DNA of 64,000 nt from assembly GCF_000283155.1 (NCBI RefSeq), contig NW_004454207.1, forward strand, positions 1,809,387 to 1,873,386, given 5' to 3'. Shown here piece after piece: positions 33,531 through 46,802 of this stretch (position 1 is its first letter; each line of letters starts with the position of its first letter). A program made the position numbers and the translations under genes. The notes beneath the pieces were generated by a model. It was not told where the DNA came from. It saw only the letters and a program-made list of their open reading frames with translations, and ran no database searches. This DNA comes from Ceratotherium simum simum. Taxonomy: Eukaryota > Chordata > Mammalia > Perissodactyla > Rhinocerotidae.

Positions 33531-34224
33531 TTATTTTACGGTATCAAATACCCATTGTCTATTGTATCCAGTCATTCTGCAAAGAACTTTGGGGGGAGGG
33601 GCAAGAGACTGTAGTAAAATTTGATGTCGTTCTGGCTTTCAAGGAGATTTCAAGGTAGTTGGGAAGATAAGATATATATAGATACATACAAAGTCAGATG
33701 CTCCTGGGATATAAACTAAAAATGTCATGGGAATGTACAGTCCTCGAAGCTCTAAGAAGTCTGGGAAGGGTGATTACTACATGAAAGAATGGTCGCTTAA
33801 AATGAAGCTTTATATATGGGGTGAAAAGAAAAAGTGAATATTCTAAATGGGGTTCAGGGGGAGAGGTTCTTCTGTCTGAACAAAGATATGGCATAAATAA
33901 TTAGTCTGAGATGCAAACAGTGAAGAGGTTAAACTATTTGGTGGTGTTTGGAAACAAGGCAGAATTTGAATCCGAAATGCTATATAATGGGATTGTGAGA
34001 TGAGATATGACGTGAAGGCGGTGTTTAAGAAGAACAGTCTAGACATAGACTTCAGAATGGATGAGAACTGAGCAAAACCAGACTCAGGAATATGGGTTAG
34101 GAGACTGTTCCAGTAATCTAATTCTAAGAAAGGATTGAAAGAATATCTCCTTGGTATTTTGGATTTGGAAGAAGGGGTACAAGGTTAAATGGGAGGCAAA
34201 AATTGTTCTATTTCCCAATGTGCA
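33531..34224. repeat. Probable ancient dispersed repeat, family not named
   Basis: Phrases such as AGGAGACTGTTCCAGTAATC (about 34099-34118) recur in mammalian DNA in a decayed repeat that I cannot name (consensus-like TTAGGAGGCTATTGCAGTAATCC). The same kind of wording occurs near 47450-47700. Edges unknown. Confidence 0.3.
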
Positions 34225-34610
34225 TATATTAGTCAGCTATTGCTGCAGTAATGCTGTGTAACAAATCATTCCCAAACTTAGTAATTTATAACAATAAGCA
34301 TTTACTTGTCTTGTTCATAAGTCTTTGAGCTGGCTAAAGTGGCTCTTTTTCAGGCTGCAACTTGGTAAGTCTTGAATCCAAGTTTTGGAATCCATGGACC
34401 AGGTTTGAACTCCAGGCTTCACATCTACAACATGGATCTCATTATGGGGCCCAGGCTGAAGGGACAGAGGCTACCTAGAACATGTTCTCATAGTCAACAT
34501 AGGAGAGCAAAGTACACTTAAAGTTTCAGTTAGAGTTATATTCCTTTGGTCAAAGTAAGTCACATGACAAAGCCCAAGTCAGTGAGGCAGGGACATATAT
34601 ATTCTACCTC
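34225..34610 (-). mobile_element. MaLR (MLT1-like) LTR fragment
   Basis: ATTAGTCAGCTATTGCTGCA, GTGTAACAAATCATTCCC, AAACTTAGTAATTTATAACA and, further on, TTTGGTCAAAGTAAGTCACA with AAGCCCAAGTCAGTGAGGCA follow the reverse MLT1-type order. Confidence 0.6.
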
Positions 34611-34734
34611 AAAGAGAAAGGAGGTTAAGTGATTATTTTTTGAGCAATAATCCAAACTTTCAAAACTGGTATAATGTTTTTGAAATGCATCTAGACAAGT
34701 CATTCATGTGGCTCCCTACTTGTGTAAAGGCCAC

Positions 34735-35105
34735 ACTTTTTAGTAAATAGAGTTCTTCATGATCTCCTCACATTCCCATCCTCGTTCTGATACATTCTCA
34801 CATCTATCTTTCACTCTGATTACACTGACCTATTTGTAGTTCACCATGAAATTTTGCGCCTTCTTTTCACACATTGTTTCTTTCTGCCTGGAATGCTCCT
34901 CCTCTCCTTTCAATCCTTCAAGTCTCAACCTAAGTGTTGTCTTCTCTCAAAGGATTTTATGGCCCCCTTGAAAGGCTGTGATTGATGCCACTTATCTTTA
35001 TTCCCAGATATTTTATGCATAACTCTGTCACAACACCTACCACATTTTAATGCTGTGCCCTGGAGGTTGGACATGTGGCTTGTCTATCTATATCTCCCTT
35101 GCATG
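34735..35105 (+). mobile_element. L2 LINE fragment
   Basis: A long run in L2 order: TTCATGATCTCCTCACATTC, TTTCTGCCTGGAATGCTCCT, CCTTCAAGTCTCAACCTAAG, TTATGCATAACTCTGTCACA, ACCACATTTTAATGCTGTGC. Confidence 0.85.
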
Positions 35106-37365
35106 TGCCGATCGAATGAGGTTAGGATAATGGTGGTACCTTTAGAAGGAATTGGGAACTTGGGAAGCAGAACTAAAGGTTTTTTTTGTTTTGTTTCTAT
35201 TGTTGTTATTGTGTGCGTGGGTGAGGGATAAGAAAATGAAGAGCTTTCCCTTTGGGCCTTTTTAGGTTTGAGGTGAAGGCAGGACATCCAAGTGGCTCTC
35301 TATAGCTGAAAGTCTAGGACTTGAGCAAAGGTGAGAGGTCTGAGATAGAAAATCCAATTTGGCAACCATCTGTATTAAACTTGTACTGAAATCTTGACTA
35401 TGGTGAGGTAGGCTGTCCTGCCTAATAGTCATCTAAAATTCTTTTTTTGAAAGTTCTGCCATAAAAGGGGATTTTTTAAGAAGACTTTTTGTAGTCAATT
35501 TGTAAATCATATCTAAATCGTAGGATATGTGTGATTGTCCATACTCAGAGGGGAAATGATTGTTTCATCAACTTGACGTATCCTACCTCCAAAACTTTTA
35601 TTTTTTAGTGTTGATGAAAAGTTATACAAACTTTGAATGCTTCTTTAGGAAACAACTTGTCTTTCCAAACAGTTTGCATCAGGAACAGCTGCACAGTCAC
35701 TTAAAAGAACTAGTTGACTAAGTGCTTTTCAGTTTGTATGGGAAGATGTTTTTCCTTTGCTTAATAAAAAAAAGAAATCTGCTTTGATTTTTTAAAGCAA
35801 GGATAGCTCAGGATCCCTATCTAAATGAGCTATTAGTCTTTGCATAGTTTCATATGTCTATGAGACACACAGTAAATAGCAATTGATCATCTGACTTCTG
35901 GTGTATAGGATCTCATCTAGAAAGCCCTTCCACGTGCTACTTCCTGGAGTGGCTCGGGAGATAGATGGTCACCTGTGGAATTGCCCCACCTACCATATCA
36001 CTTTATCCTGGGTGCCGACATTCTGCCTCTACCCATGTCCACAGGGCTCCCTTGAGGTTTGCCATATTTGTCCATGACCTGCCACTCAATCCAAAAGCAA
36101 TAAAGACATTGATAGCTATACCAGACCAAAACTGAATAGTTCAGCTTGCTACTTCTCTATGATAAGTGTTCTAAAGAAATGGAAGAAAGAGATCCAGAAA
36201 TGGCCCCACCCCATAAGTTAACATAGGGTTTTAATAATGAAACACTAATATTAACTATTGAATCAGAAAACTTTCAAGTTGAATAAATTTTTTTAGCAAC
36301 TCCGAAAGAAGAACGTACACTAAGACAAATAACATTGGGTATGTTATAGCTATTCCCTCAAGATGTCATTAAGACATCTTGATGGGGAAAGTTATAGAAG
36401 TTACTGACAAATTCATCACGGCAAGATGAGTTAGCACATGTGAAGAGACGCGTACACCTGTAACAATCACCAGGGAACTGGATCTGCATCTCCTGCTGCT
36501 GAGCACATCAGAGACTCGCAAAAGGCAGAAAGCAAGTCTGAATGGGAGATTACAGAGAAACAGGCAGAGGAAGCAATTAGCAAATGGAGCACAGCTCTCC
36601 CAACTGAAAACCTCTTCCTAAAATGATTATGAGCATCTGTGAATGCCGTTGATGGCTATGTCTGTCTTTGGAGCCCATCAGTGATATTCAAAAAGTGGTA
36701 AAGAGGAGTCTTTCCTTGTTAACACACTGAGCACATCCTGGAAAGATGTTCTATGCTTTGAACTGTCTTCTACTTTTTGAGGAAAAGAACTCAACTTACT
36801 GACATTTAAAAGGCCCAGGTTTGAGAATTAAGCTTGAAGTGATAAAATGATATGCCTTCTCAGATTTATTATTTTTGAATTATACCAAATCGCATGTTGC
36901 AATGATAGTTTAAAAAACCCACTTTACTGTATCTTACCTACTTGAGTTATTTTACTATCTCTGCTCCACCTTCTCTCCGCTCCTACCACAAGAAATCTTT
37001 TCTGTAGGTTTTGATACAAGTTTGGATTATTTTTTTCCCAATTAATTTGGCATAGAGTAGAGCTGTGAAAATATCTGTGAAGATTTTGAGTTACGTGGAG
37101 GTAAGGTGGTACATAAGCCAAAGAAGCATATTTGGGTTTCAATTCTTATTTTAAAGTATCCTCAGAACAGTGATTGGAATTATGCAGGAGAAACAAAGAT
37201 AAGGTCCAGTAAGAGTATAATAAAAGGAAACTTTGACATAAATATGCAGCAATGTTTAACAGACATTTAGTATCGTAATAGAAAATAGATGGTTTGCTTG
37301 TAGAGAAATTGTCAAACGTGGTGCTGAGTTCAGCTTATTCTGAGCATCCTCTGTTCGGTCCTTCC
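35106..37365. other. No recognised feature
   Basis: Unique-looking. It contains a perfect 10-bp stem, 5-base loop inverted repeat at 36358-36382 (TCAAGATGTC / GACATCTTGA). No open frame of note. Confidence 0.5.
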
Positions 37366-37369
37366 TGAT

Positions 37370-37660
37370 CACAGTAGCTGCCTTGAAATATATTTTCCTT
37401 GCCCAGAACATTCTTCCCTCTCTCTTCCATTCTTCAGATTACATTCACACTTTTCAAGACTGAGCTCATGCATCGCTCTCCCACAGAGAGTGTTCCCAAA
37501 CATCCAAACTAGATTTGGTGTCTTTTCTCTCTGCAACCTTAGCACCCTCTGGCTAGCTGCCTTATCACACACTTGAAGCATTTCTGAGCTCCTTCCCTAT
37601 AAAATTGTGTCTTTCGTTTCTTGAACCCCCGGCACCATAAAAGTTTGTTGAATGAATGGT
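37370..37660 (+). mobile_element. L2 LINE fragment
   Basis: CTTGCCCAGAACATTCTTCC, TTCAAGACTGAGCTCATGCA, TTGAAGCATTTCTGAGCTCC and the tail GTTTGTTGAATGAATGG are in L2 order. Confidence 0.75.
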
Positions 37661-39350
37661 TCTTCTATCTGTAAATTTTACTTTCCTACTTGATACAATT
37701 TGTAACTCATTGGACGCATTTAAAAAATTGACATGAATCCATATATAGTCTTTATTTATCTTGCCCAGTGTGAATATTCCTGCATTTATCTGCAGAAATA
37801 CGTATGTGCTCAAGTATAAGGTGCTGTTCTGGACTCTAGGTTATATGATAAATGGTATATGCACTGCTCACCTTTCTAAAATCAGAAGAAAAAGGATGAA
37901 TTCAGGCATGCATATGACCCTAAGAGTTTCAGATAGAGGCTGGTGGATCTCTCTGCATACACACTGCTCTCTGGCACAGTACCCATACTTAATGAGTGGG
38001 CATTTGTGTTAGTTGAGGTTGGTTGTGCTAGCTGCTGTAATAAAGACTGAGACAACCACATCCATTATATGATGCCTAATATTCCTTTAAGGTGGACTAC
38101 ATGAAATTGAACTGAGTTGGAAGTGCAAGAGTTTCAGTTAGTTGCTTTTCTGATGATTTACTTGACAATCACACAGAAGCGTAATTGAAAATATAGGAAG
38201 GTGATAGGTGATAGATAGTTTACATTAAGAAAGAAGGCAACCTGGAGAAATAAGCGACTATATAAATGACCATATACTTCTCAGATATTTTATGAGTGTG
38301 GACAAATATTGATTTAGGAAAACACTGTTGCTGTACCATCTCTTCCAGCCCAGAGTGCCTGAAACACAAAGAAACTGACATTGTTAGAAAACTAAGGAAC
38401 AAAAAAAACAATCAAGCTATTAAAGAGGAGGGGGAAAAGTCATCCTATCTGATACACTCAGAACACCAATTTTCAATTTTGAATTTTTCCTCTGAATTAG
38501 AGGCTTGCTGGAATGACTTGACCTACAAAATTGATGCATTTTTATCTTTGGAATTAAACGAGACTTCTGGAATTCCCCCATGTAAATGAATTCTTCAGAA
38601 TGGCCATTGAATTAATCATCTTCCCATCATCTTTTCCCAAAGATTATTGAGTTTGAATAAAGATTGACTTGCCATCATTAAAAGACTAGAGACAGAAAAT
38701 ATAATGTAGAGTGGGCCATGAATGTAATGTCTGTGTGTAACCAGAATCTAGGATGTAAATAATAATAATTGTGGCTCTTACTCTTCCCAGGGGCCAGCAG
38801 CAGAGCATCCATTGACACACAAAGCTCTGCGTTAAACACAGGATTAGGTGGCTCCTCAGAGGCCCATTCTCATAATGCCAGAGAGGAAGAGGCAAAATGT
38901 GACCACAGAGCATTGGACTTCCTTCTCTGTGCATTCTGTAGAGCATTTATTACCCGAATTCTGGACATGAAAGATGTGTTTTAATTAACTTTCTGTCTCT
39001 CCAGTGAATTCTTGGACCCCTCACTCCCCTTTATGTGGCTCAAATGATATACAAGAGCAATAGCCTGCCTGCTTCTGCTTACGTGGGCCTGGGAATCTGT
39101 TATTTTCCTAGCCTTGTTCATAGGCAGGCGGCTCTGATTGTGTGTCAAGTCAGCAATTCCAAGAAACGCGATAGCATTACTCCTAGAATTGTATTTCTAA
39201 TCACAGGACAATGCCATGGACTGATTTAAAGCAAGTATGTAACAGAAAAGCCAAGTAAAATTAATGTTAGAAGTTAAAAGTGGTCATATTACATTCTTAT
39301 TCTTCTCTACCTTATGCCCGATTTTTAAGCCCTTAATCTGAGTGCAATAG
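37661..39350. other. Unique-looking region
   Basis: No recognised repeat apart from a faint MaLR-like phrase at 38030-38060. The stretch 38800-39000 is of balanced composition and could be conserved, but I cannot test this. The frames at 38296-38589 and 38686-38946 have no domain. Confidence 0.45.
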
Positions 39351-39354
39351 TGTT

Positions 39355-39460
39355 GACAACTGAGAGCCTTTGTTTATGTTCATTGCTATATCCCCACTTC
39401 CTGGAATTGTGCATGGTACATAGTAGGCGCTCAGTAAATGTTTGTTGAATGAATGAAAAA
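39355..39460 (+). mobile_element. L2 LINE 3' tail
   Basis: CATTGCTATATCCCCACTTC, ATGGTACATAGTAGGCGCTC and AGTAAATGTTTGTTGAATGA are typical of L2 tails. Confidence 0.85.
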
Positions 39461-39989
39461 AATCTCTTGGAAAGTGGAGAAGGAATCCCTTGAGGGGTCG
39501 GCTCTGTATGTATGCATTCATTCCTTTGTTCATTAGTTCAACAGACCATTATTAAGAAGTTACTACATATCTCATAGTGTTAGGCATTGGGGATGTAAGG
39601 CTGAATCCTGCACGTTTGAGTTTCTCAAGCCTAGAGAGGTAGGATTTAGAACATGTAGATGCATTGACATGATATATTTACTAAAGTTGCTACAGTAGAC
39701 ATACATTTCAGTAGTCCCACTTACAGAGGAGAGAATAGGAGTTTCTCTCCCCAAGACCCAGGCCCTGAGACTCCACTGAGTGGAGTTTTAGTAAAAGAAG
39801 CAAGGACTGAGTAGGTGTCTGCCAACTATTCTAGAAGTTGCTTTGGCATTAAGCTACTCTTATCAAGTCCCCACCCATTCTAGGAACTCAAACTCAAAAC
39901 AACGAACCTCAATGACCCAGGAGTAGCAGCAGCATTGAGCTGGGCTTCCCCTGGCACTCCTACCTGTTGCAGCCCTAGATAGCGGAAGA

Positions 39990-40165
39990 AGGTCTGAGAC
40001 CTGAGAGGACTGATTTGGAATGCTAGCTCTGCAAATTGCTTTACCTTGTGTAAGCCTTGATTTCTTAATCTATAAAATGGGGATATAATAGGATTAATAG
40101 GGACAGTCACAGGACTGAGGGAAGTGATCTATTGCACCTTACTTAGAGCATGGTACATATACACC
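39990..40165 (+). mobile_element. MIR SINE fragment
   Basis: GCTAGCTCTGCAAATTGCTT, TTCTTAATCTATAAAATGGG and GGGACAGTCACAGGACTGAG follow the MIR core and 3' order. Confidence 0.75.
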
Positions 40166-40264
40166 CATCAATTTCATTCAGTTCGACAAGTGTATATTGA
40201 GATTCCGCTGAGGAACTGTTAGTCACCTTCCCATTTGTCACCTGGTTCCTTTTACTGGTTCTTC

Positions 40265-40517
40265 CTTTGTTTTTTTTAAGATTGGCCGTGTGCTAACATG
40301 TATTGCCAATCTTCCTCTTTTTCTTTTTTCTCCCCAAAGCCCCAGCACATAGTTGTGTATCATAGTTGTAGAGTTGTAGCTCATCTATATGGGACGCCCC
40401 CACAGCATGGCTTGATGAGCGGTGAGTAGGTCCGCGCCCAGGATGCGAACTGGCAAACCCCAGGCCGCCGAAGTGGAACGTGCGAACTTAACAGCTATGC
40501 CACTGGGCCGGCCCCTC
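40265..40517 (-). mobile_element. ERE SINE, single 3' module
   Basis: Reverse ERE ending GGGCCGGCCCC at the right. It has one copy of the GCTAACATGTATTGCCAATC module and an oligo-T start. The 11-bp target duplication ACTGGTTCTTC lies at 40254-40264 and 40518-40528. Confidence 0.95.
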
Positions 40518-40789
40518 ACTGGTTCTTCTTACTGTGCCTTTTTTATCTGCCCATCATCACCCAAACACATCATTAATATTATGAAATGCACAATTTTTTT
40601 TTCATTATACTTTACCTCAGGTTGCAGACAACTGATTGAGTGTTGGTGTTTCAGGCATGTGGGTTCCTAACGTAATTAGCACAACTGAGGTTCCAGTTAT
40701 GAATCTGTCCCATCTCTCCCTCCCTCTACCTCCCCAAAGGGATGCTGGGCCAGAACTGGCTTTTTCTCCCCTCTCCTCCCCTCTTCTTG

Positions 40790-40935
40790 GTTCTCAATGC
40801 TGGCTGCATAATAGAATGACTCTATTTCTAAAAATACTCCTGGGTTACATCTTCAGCTATACAATTGAAATTGATCTGAGCCTGGACATCATTATGTATT
40901 AAAAGTTCCAGAGATTGAGCGCCACTGCTCTAAAG
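40790..40935 (+). mobile_element. MER5-type MITE, diverged
   Basis: GGTTCTCAATGCTGGCTGCA, AATAGAATGACTC and ATTGAGCGCCACTGCTCTAA are the conserved ends of the family; the middle is decayed. Confidence 0.6.
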
Positions 40936-41346
40936 CAAAGCTCTATTTAGGTCCATTTAGGTAGGGCATCTAATGGGCCAAGGTCTGCCAGTCTGATTCA
41001 GGTGAATACTACTTCCAGCCTAAAGCAGTAGAATTCTGATTCAGCTGGCACTTGTCACTTACTCATTTGTCATTGCAGAATACATGAATGGCAGTTTCCT
41101 TGCTTTGGACACACAAACAGTATACGTAACAATTTTGAACATGATCTCTGATTTGCATCACCGTATTAATTGCCATGCAGCCCACATAGTACATGTCTAG
41201 TTATGTTCATCATCAGGCCTGGCCCACACCACACCATGAGCCAGCACCTACTAAAGTTCGGCCCCCCAATCCTTATATTGTTTATTGCCTTGGTGTTGCC
41301 ACTTAAAAAAGGGAACAAATTGGAACAGGTTAGATTTCAAGCTTCT

Positions 41347-41605
41347 TCTTTTTTGTGTGTGTGAGGAAGATCAGCCCTGAGCTAACATCTGATGCCAATC
41401 CTCCTCTTTTTTTTTTTTTTTTTTGCTGAGGAAGATTGGCCTTGGGCTAACATCCGTGCCCATCTTCCTCTACTTTATATGGGATGCCGTCACAGCATGG
41501 CTTGACAAGCGGTGTGTCGGTGCGTGCCCAGGATCCAAACATGTGAACCCCAGGCCGCCAAAGCGGAGCACGCACACTTAACCGCTGCGCCACCGGGCTG
41601 GCCCC
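41347..41605 (-). mobile_element. ERE SINE, doubled 3' module
   Basis: Reverse ERE with two adjacent copies of the GAGGAAGATCAGCCCTGAGCT / GAGGAAGATTGGCCTTGGGCT module separated by oligo-T, and a head ending CGGGCTGGCCCC. The 10-bp duplication TCAAGCTTCT is at 41337-41346 and 41606-41615. Confidence 0.95.
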
Positions 41606-41615
41606 TCAAGCTTCT

Positions 41616-42110
41616 GATTGTGTGTTTCTGCTTGCTGTCCGTGATCTTCAATTGTCCGCTTGTATCTCTGTGGACTGTCTGGTTCTGCTGCCTCTCACTG
41701 CCAGGGGAAGATGTTCTGTCCAACTCAACCTCGCATCTTGGCCTCTGTACTGGGGCCAGGTGCTCTGCCATCCCAGCAGTAGGAAACGTGCCCTGCTGGC
41801 CCAGCACTCTGCCCGACTTCTTCCTCGCATTGTTTAGATCCTTAGCACTCCACATGTAATCTTCATCACGATTTCCTGAAGTGTGGAGTATACCATCAAT
41901 AATTTGGGGACAAATGATTCTAGTAACTGATCTGTGAACTTGTCAAGTTTCATTGATTAGCATTTATTTAGCTCCTGTCAAACTTAAGGCAGTTTCCTAA
42001 ATACCTAAATCACCATGAATTACACCTCATTTTATTGTGCATTCTTTTGAGTTAAGCCTGAGTAAACCAAATGTCTCTTTTATTATTTTTCCTCTATCCA
42101 CAGTCTGAAT
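41616..42110. other. No recognised feature
   Basis: The 5' 250 bp is GC-richer with several overlapping open frames on both strands (to 121 codons at 41490-41855, which also runs through the ERE). No protein family is recognisable. Confidence 0.4.
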
Positions 42111-42111
42111 T

Positions 42112-42298
42112 GGGGCTTCTCACACTATAGCATGCTTAAGAATTATCTGGAGGGCTAGTAAAACACAGATTTCTGAACCCCACCTACAGAGATTCTGATT
42201 CAGGAGGTCTGGGGTGGGGCCCAAGAATTTACATTTCTAACATGCCAGGTGATACTGATGCTTCTGGTCCATGGACCACACTTTGAGTAGTGCTGGCT
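42112..42298 (+). mobile_element. MER5A hAT-Charlie MITE
   Basis: GGGGCTTCTCACACTATAGC, AGAATTATCTGGAGGGC, AGAGATTCTGATTCAGGAGG, TCTGGGGTGGGGCCCAAGAA and the end GACCACACTTTGAGTAGTGC are well preserved. Confidence 0.9.
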
Positions 42299-43896
42299 TA
42301 AATCACAGATATCCCATCCTGGGTTGACAGTTTATATTTGAACTTAAGCTTGACCATTATTGAGAATCCCCAGCATGAAGAACTTGTGACAAGATAATCA
42401 TTTGCTTGATTCTCTTTATTTTACTTTATTTTTATTATATTTTTTTCCAGTCTAGACAAAGTCCATTTTATTTCCAGTGTTTCCTTTAATCCCTAAGTAC
42501 CTGGAGATACAGAACCATTCTGTAGAATTTTATTGTCCTAGTTTTTACCCTGATGAATCATCTTTTAACAGCCATGTGAGCCTTCACCAAATGCATTATG
42601 TCATCCTGAGCTCTGCAGAGAGAAGAATTGATATGCCTTTGGGTCTGATGTGAAATGATGGCTTCATTGTGCCCATCGTGCAGCAACTCTGATTTGGGAG
42701 GGTTCCCAAAGTATGACAGAAAACCCTGTGGCTGGTGTCAAGTGGGGAAGTGGTGGTTTGTGACTGTTACTCAAGCCTCCTAACTTCATGCTTATGTGAG
42801 CAGTTCTGTCTCCTCCCAGGCTGCCACATTCAAAAGTGGGATTTATTTTTAGAGAAGAAATCATTAGTCATTAGACTCTCTAAAGCTTCTTTTTTTCCCT
42901 TTGGGTAAATTTTAAGAGCCTGATCTTTATAAGAAAATTTTCAGGCTGTTAGAAGAAATGGTAAAATGATGATAGCCTTGGTACAATGAACCCATTTGCC
43001 TCTCTTCCAGACAAAGGCAGACTTCCCACAGGAATCACTGCTCTTGGTCCCTACATCTAAATCAGCTTTATCTTTCACATATTATTAGAAAGTCCCCTGA
43101 CTCTTTTGATTTCCTGGCCCACTCAAACCTAGGATTTCAAAAACTAATTTTATCATACACTGAACATTTGCTCTTTAAGCCCATTATAAAATCTCATAAT
43201 GGAAGTCGATTCTTAGCAAAATAGCCCTCTGGCTTAGGTATGTACAAATTTTCATTTAAGAACAGAAAGATTTAATAGATGTAATCTATATTGAAGCAGA
43301 AATAACTGAAAACAAAATTTCTCTGATATCTTTAAATTCAGGGTTATGTTACAAGAATTTTTTATATGCTTCAATTGCCTAGGGCTAAATAAATGTAATG
43401 TTAATGGTTTTACTACCAGAAAAGCCACTAAAATAGCCAATTTTTCTTTTTAATTAAATTGTATCTGTAATTGTGTAGTTGAGGAGTGTCATCATTTTGA
43501 AGCATACCAAAAGTTCATAATCACCTGGTGGTTGATAAAGCCCAGCCATCCCCTGGGAGGGACACAGCACATTTCATTGCATCCGTCTCTCCCTCCCCAC
43601 AGCTGTAACATGTTAGTTTTACAATTTAATCATATTCAGTGAGACAGAGAGCATCAATTTTACGAAAGCAGGAGGTAGATTTTTCAAAGGGATACCAGAA
43701 ACCCAAAGGGAAAGGATTCTAAAATATGACAACCTGAAGTCCAAAGGGTTTCTGTGGTCCTGAGGTTAGAGGAAGGACCACATCATTATAATGTAGCCAA
43801 TCACAGCCCCCTTGCTTTCCTGAGGTGATGGAGAAGCAGGAGAGAGAGGTTATGAGTGTCAGTCAGTCTTCTCCTCTTCTACTTAAGAGACTTGGG
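42299..43896. other. No recognised feature
   Basis: Unique-looking. 43500-43760 is of even composition without repeat hallmarks, and it is a possible conserved non-coding stretch on impression only. Confidence 0.45.
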
Positions 43897-44402
43897 TGTG
43901 GCAAGTTAAGATGGCCACAAATTCTTTGACATGCTTCTCATTGGAGGAAGATTCTATGTCCCCTCCACTTCAACCTGAGTGGGCTTTGTGATAGCTTGAA
44001 TAATAAAATAGAGTGGGATGTTGCTGTGCCAGTTTCTGGGTCTGGACCTTAAGAGACATGAAGTTTCTATTTCCTGCCTCTTGGAACACCCATTCTCGGA
44101 ACCCAGACTTCATGCTGTGAGGAAGCCTAAGCAGCTCTGTGGAAAGGCCCACATGGAGAGAACCGAGGCCAGATTACAGCTAACACCAGCTTGGCAGCCA
44201 TGTGACTAAGCCATGTTGGAAGTGGATCCTCCAGCTTCAGTAGAACTGTCCCAGCTGCCACCATGTGGTACAGAGATAAGCCTTCCTGCTAAGGCTTGCC
44301 CACCTTGCAGATTCAGTAGCAACATAAATGATCGTTTTTATTTTAAACTGCTGAGTTTTGAAGTCATTCTTTGTGTAGCAATAGATATCCAGAACAATTA
44401 GC
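43897..44402 (+). mobile_element. MaLR (MLT1-like) LTR
   Basis: Plus-strand LTR of about 500 bp: TGTGGCAAGTTAAGATGGCC start, CCTCTTGGAACACCC, CATGCTGTGAGGAAGCCTAA, AACATAAATGATCG, and an end TAGCAATAGATATCCAGAACA. The order and length fit MLT1. Confidence 0.85.
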
Positions 44403-45075
44403 ACCTCCTTTTTCTACTCCTTCCCATAGCTGCCCCAAGAGGCAGTGCCAAGACGAGGCAAATAGCTCTAAGGCCAGAACCTTTCAGATAGGGTTCTGCC
44501 GGAATTTCTAAAACCCAGGATGCCTTTGGATGTGTCCTCCCAGATCTTTTCCCTGGCAAATGCTGTAGTCCCAAGTGCTTTCTGTACCTTCTCCCAGCTC
44601 TATCATCTGCACACTGTTGCCTTCTCTAATTCAGCACCCACTGATTAACCAAGAAATGTGTTTGGGGTCAAGAGCAAGAAGTAGCCTGAAATTTCCAACC
44701 TGCTGCTAGTCATCATACCAACAGAAAGCTTTCATCAAGATTAAAGCTTTTCAGACTGCTGTATCTATGTCACTTAGGTGTCAGAAATATGCTTTAAGGG
44801 TGTAGCTATAAAATCTATGCTATTGTTAAATTCTGAGCAGGGATTGGTGACAATCAGCTAAAAGTAAAGATTGGCCTGTTGGTGGCCACAGGATGGGACC
44901 CTCTCCCTGAAGACTGCTGGGAGGGTAAGGACACTCACCATTAAGAAGAGGAGGGAGAGAGATACTAAGAAGGAAACAGGAAGTGGGGAGGGCATCAAAA
45001 CACACGTAGGTGGTTTACCCTGACGAAGGGAGACTGTACTCCTGAGTCACTACTTGCCAGGCTGATGCTGAGACA
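44403..45075. other. No recognised feature
   Basis: Unique-looking sequence without gene signal. Confidence 0.5.
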
Positions 45076-45079
45076 TTAC

Positions 45080-45310
45080 TATGATTAGTACTAATACTCC
45101 TACTTGCTGATAGAGTGCGGCTTTCTTTGTGCCAGGTACTGTTCCAACACCCTGTATGAATTAAGGTGGGTGCTATTAATATCCTTGACTTACGCCTGAG
45201 GAAACTGAGGTGTCGAGAGGAGAGGACACTGGCGAAGGTCACATGGCACGGCAGTGCATAATCAAATTCAGAACCAGGATTTAATCCCAGGTGGCCTGGC
45301 CCCATCATCT
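45080..45310 (-). mobile_element. MIR SINE
   Basis: Reverse MIR: TTTGTGCCAGGTACTGTTCC, GGGTGCTATTAATATCC, CTGAGGAAACTGAGGTGTCG, GGTCACATGGCACGGCAGTG, CCAGGATTTAATCCCAGGTG in order. Confidence 0.88.
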
Positions 45311-46798
45311 GCAACCGGCTTTGCCTGACATCAGAACTCTAGGCACAGAGGCTGTGTGGGACCAGTTTGAGTTCACAATACACTTTTATTCTTTGGCTCA
45401 CGTCATGCATCATGTCACACAAATATCATGTGAGCTAACAGATGCTTCCTTTTTTTAAAATTTTAAACACATTTTAATCTCAAACATATCATATGTGCCT
45501 TTGCATGTGCTTGAAGTCCTTCTCAGAAGAAGGCAGAGTATGAATAAACAAATACACAAAGATAGGTTGCAAAAGCAAGTGTAAATGACGACAGGGTAGC
45601 TCCGTGTAATAAGAATTAAGATTTGGGGACCCGGCTAGCCCAATGGCCTTAACTGTGATGAACCAGGAAACTAGGTCACATCGGTAGTAAGCATGTGTTC
45701 CTGAGTTTACAGACATTCTGATAACCCTTATCACAGTGGCTTTAAAAAATATTAATTTTTGCTTTTAAAAAAATAGGTGTAGATTTTTTTTTTAGTCTAC
45801 AAACATTTATTGGTTGCCCACAGAGATTTGAATGCATACTTCATGATATGTATTTTGCCAATAGGGCAGCCTCTAGCTCAGAGAACCACCTGCTTATATT
45901 GAAACCTTTCATTTGCATTAAGTTGCATGCATAATTTAAACTGACTGTAACACCTTAAAGAGGCTCAAAAATGAATCCATCCCTTCTCACTAGACAGAAA
46001 TAAGTAGGCTTCCCATAACTGTAAAGAATGTGACCCGTTTCAGAGAAAGGGGCATTTAAAAAAAATCCTATTTGTGTATCAAAAACAATGCAGTTATCTA
46101 ATATAAAGGCAAAGACATTACAAATATTGTTTAAAAATTCATGAGTCTACTGTTTAATATATTTAGAATAAAGTCAGAAGATTTTTACAGGAAGAAATAA
46201 AACAAATGTCCTATATTCTTGCCACTCTGCTTTTTTCTACTTTTTCCTATCAGCTGTGTAAACAATCGATACTGAATGGTAAAGGAGTGTTGCTGGGGAG
46301 ATAATGGACTTGAATTAGATAAACTTGGCCTGGGCAGACTGAACATAGCGTTGGGGCATATTATTCTTACTTATGGTTTAATCTGATAGCTACTAACTTG
46401 AAGTCAATACCTTTACTGAAATGAATGAAAAAGAGAGAGCAACTGCCTTTGTCAGGAGGACAAACAGAGCAGGGAGAATCAGTGTGACCAGCGTGGGAAA
46501 TGTACATTTTCTGTATCTCTTGAAGTTTTGAAAAAAACATTCCCTCCATTTATGGGGGGAAAAATTATTTTTTGCAAAGCTTTTTACATCTTGATTAAAT
46601 TTCATTTCAAAAATTTTTGACTCTATAAACAAAAATATGTTTTTAAATGACTAGTTCTCATAAAAATAGTTGCATTTCTATTAAAAATAAGCATGGCTTA
46701 CCTGGGCCATGATTATTAATTTACTAACTAGGTAAATATATACGTTTTTATTTTGGATTTCATTGGCATCTTAGTTCAATTTAAGGGAAAGCAGGTAA
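45311..46798. other. No recognised feature
   Basis: AT-rich, unique-looking. Open frames (45489-45734, 46367-46632, minus) lack domains. Confidence 0.5.
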
Positions 46799-46802
46799 GC
46801 AC

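Noticed and set aside
41490..41859. Open frames of 115-121 codons on both strands
   Set aside because: They run through the ERE head, whose GC-rich sequence is poor in stops; no protein family is recognisable.
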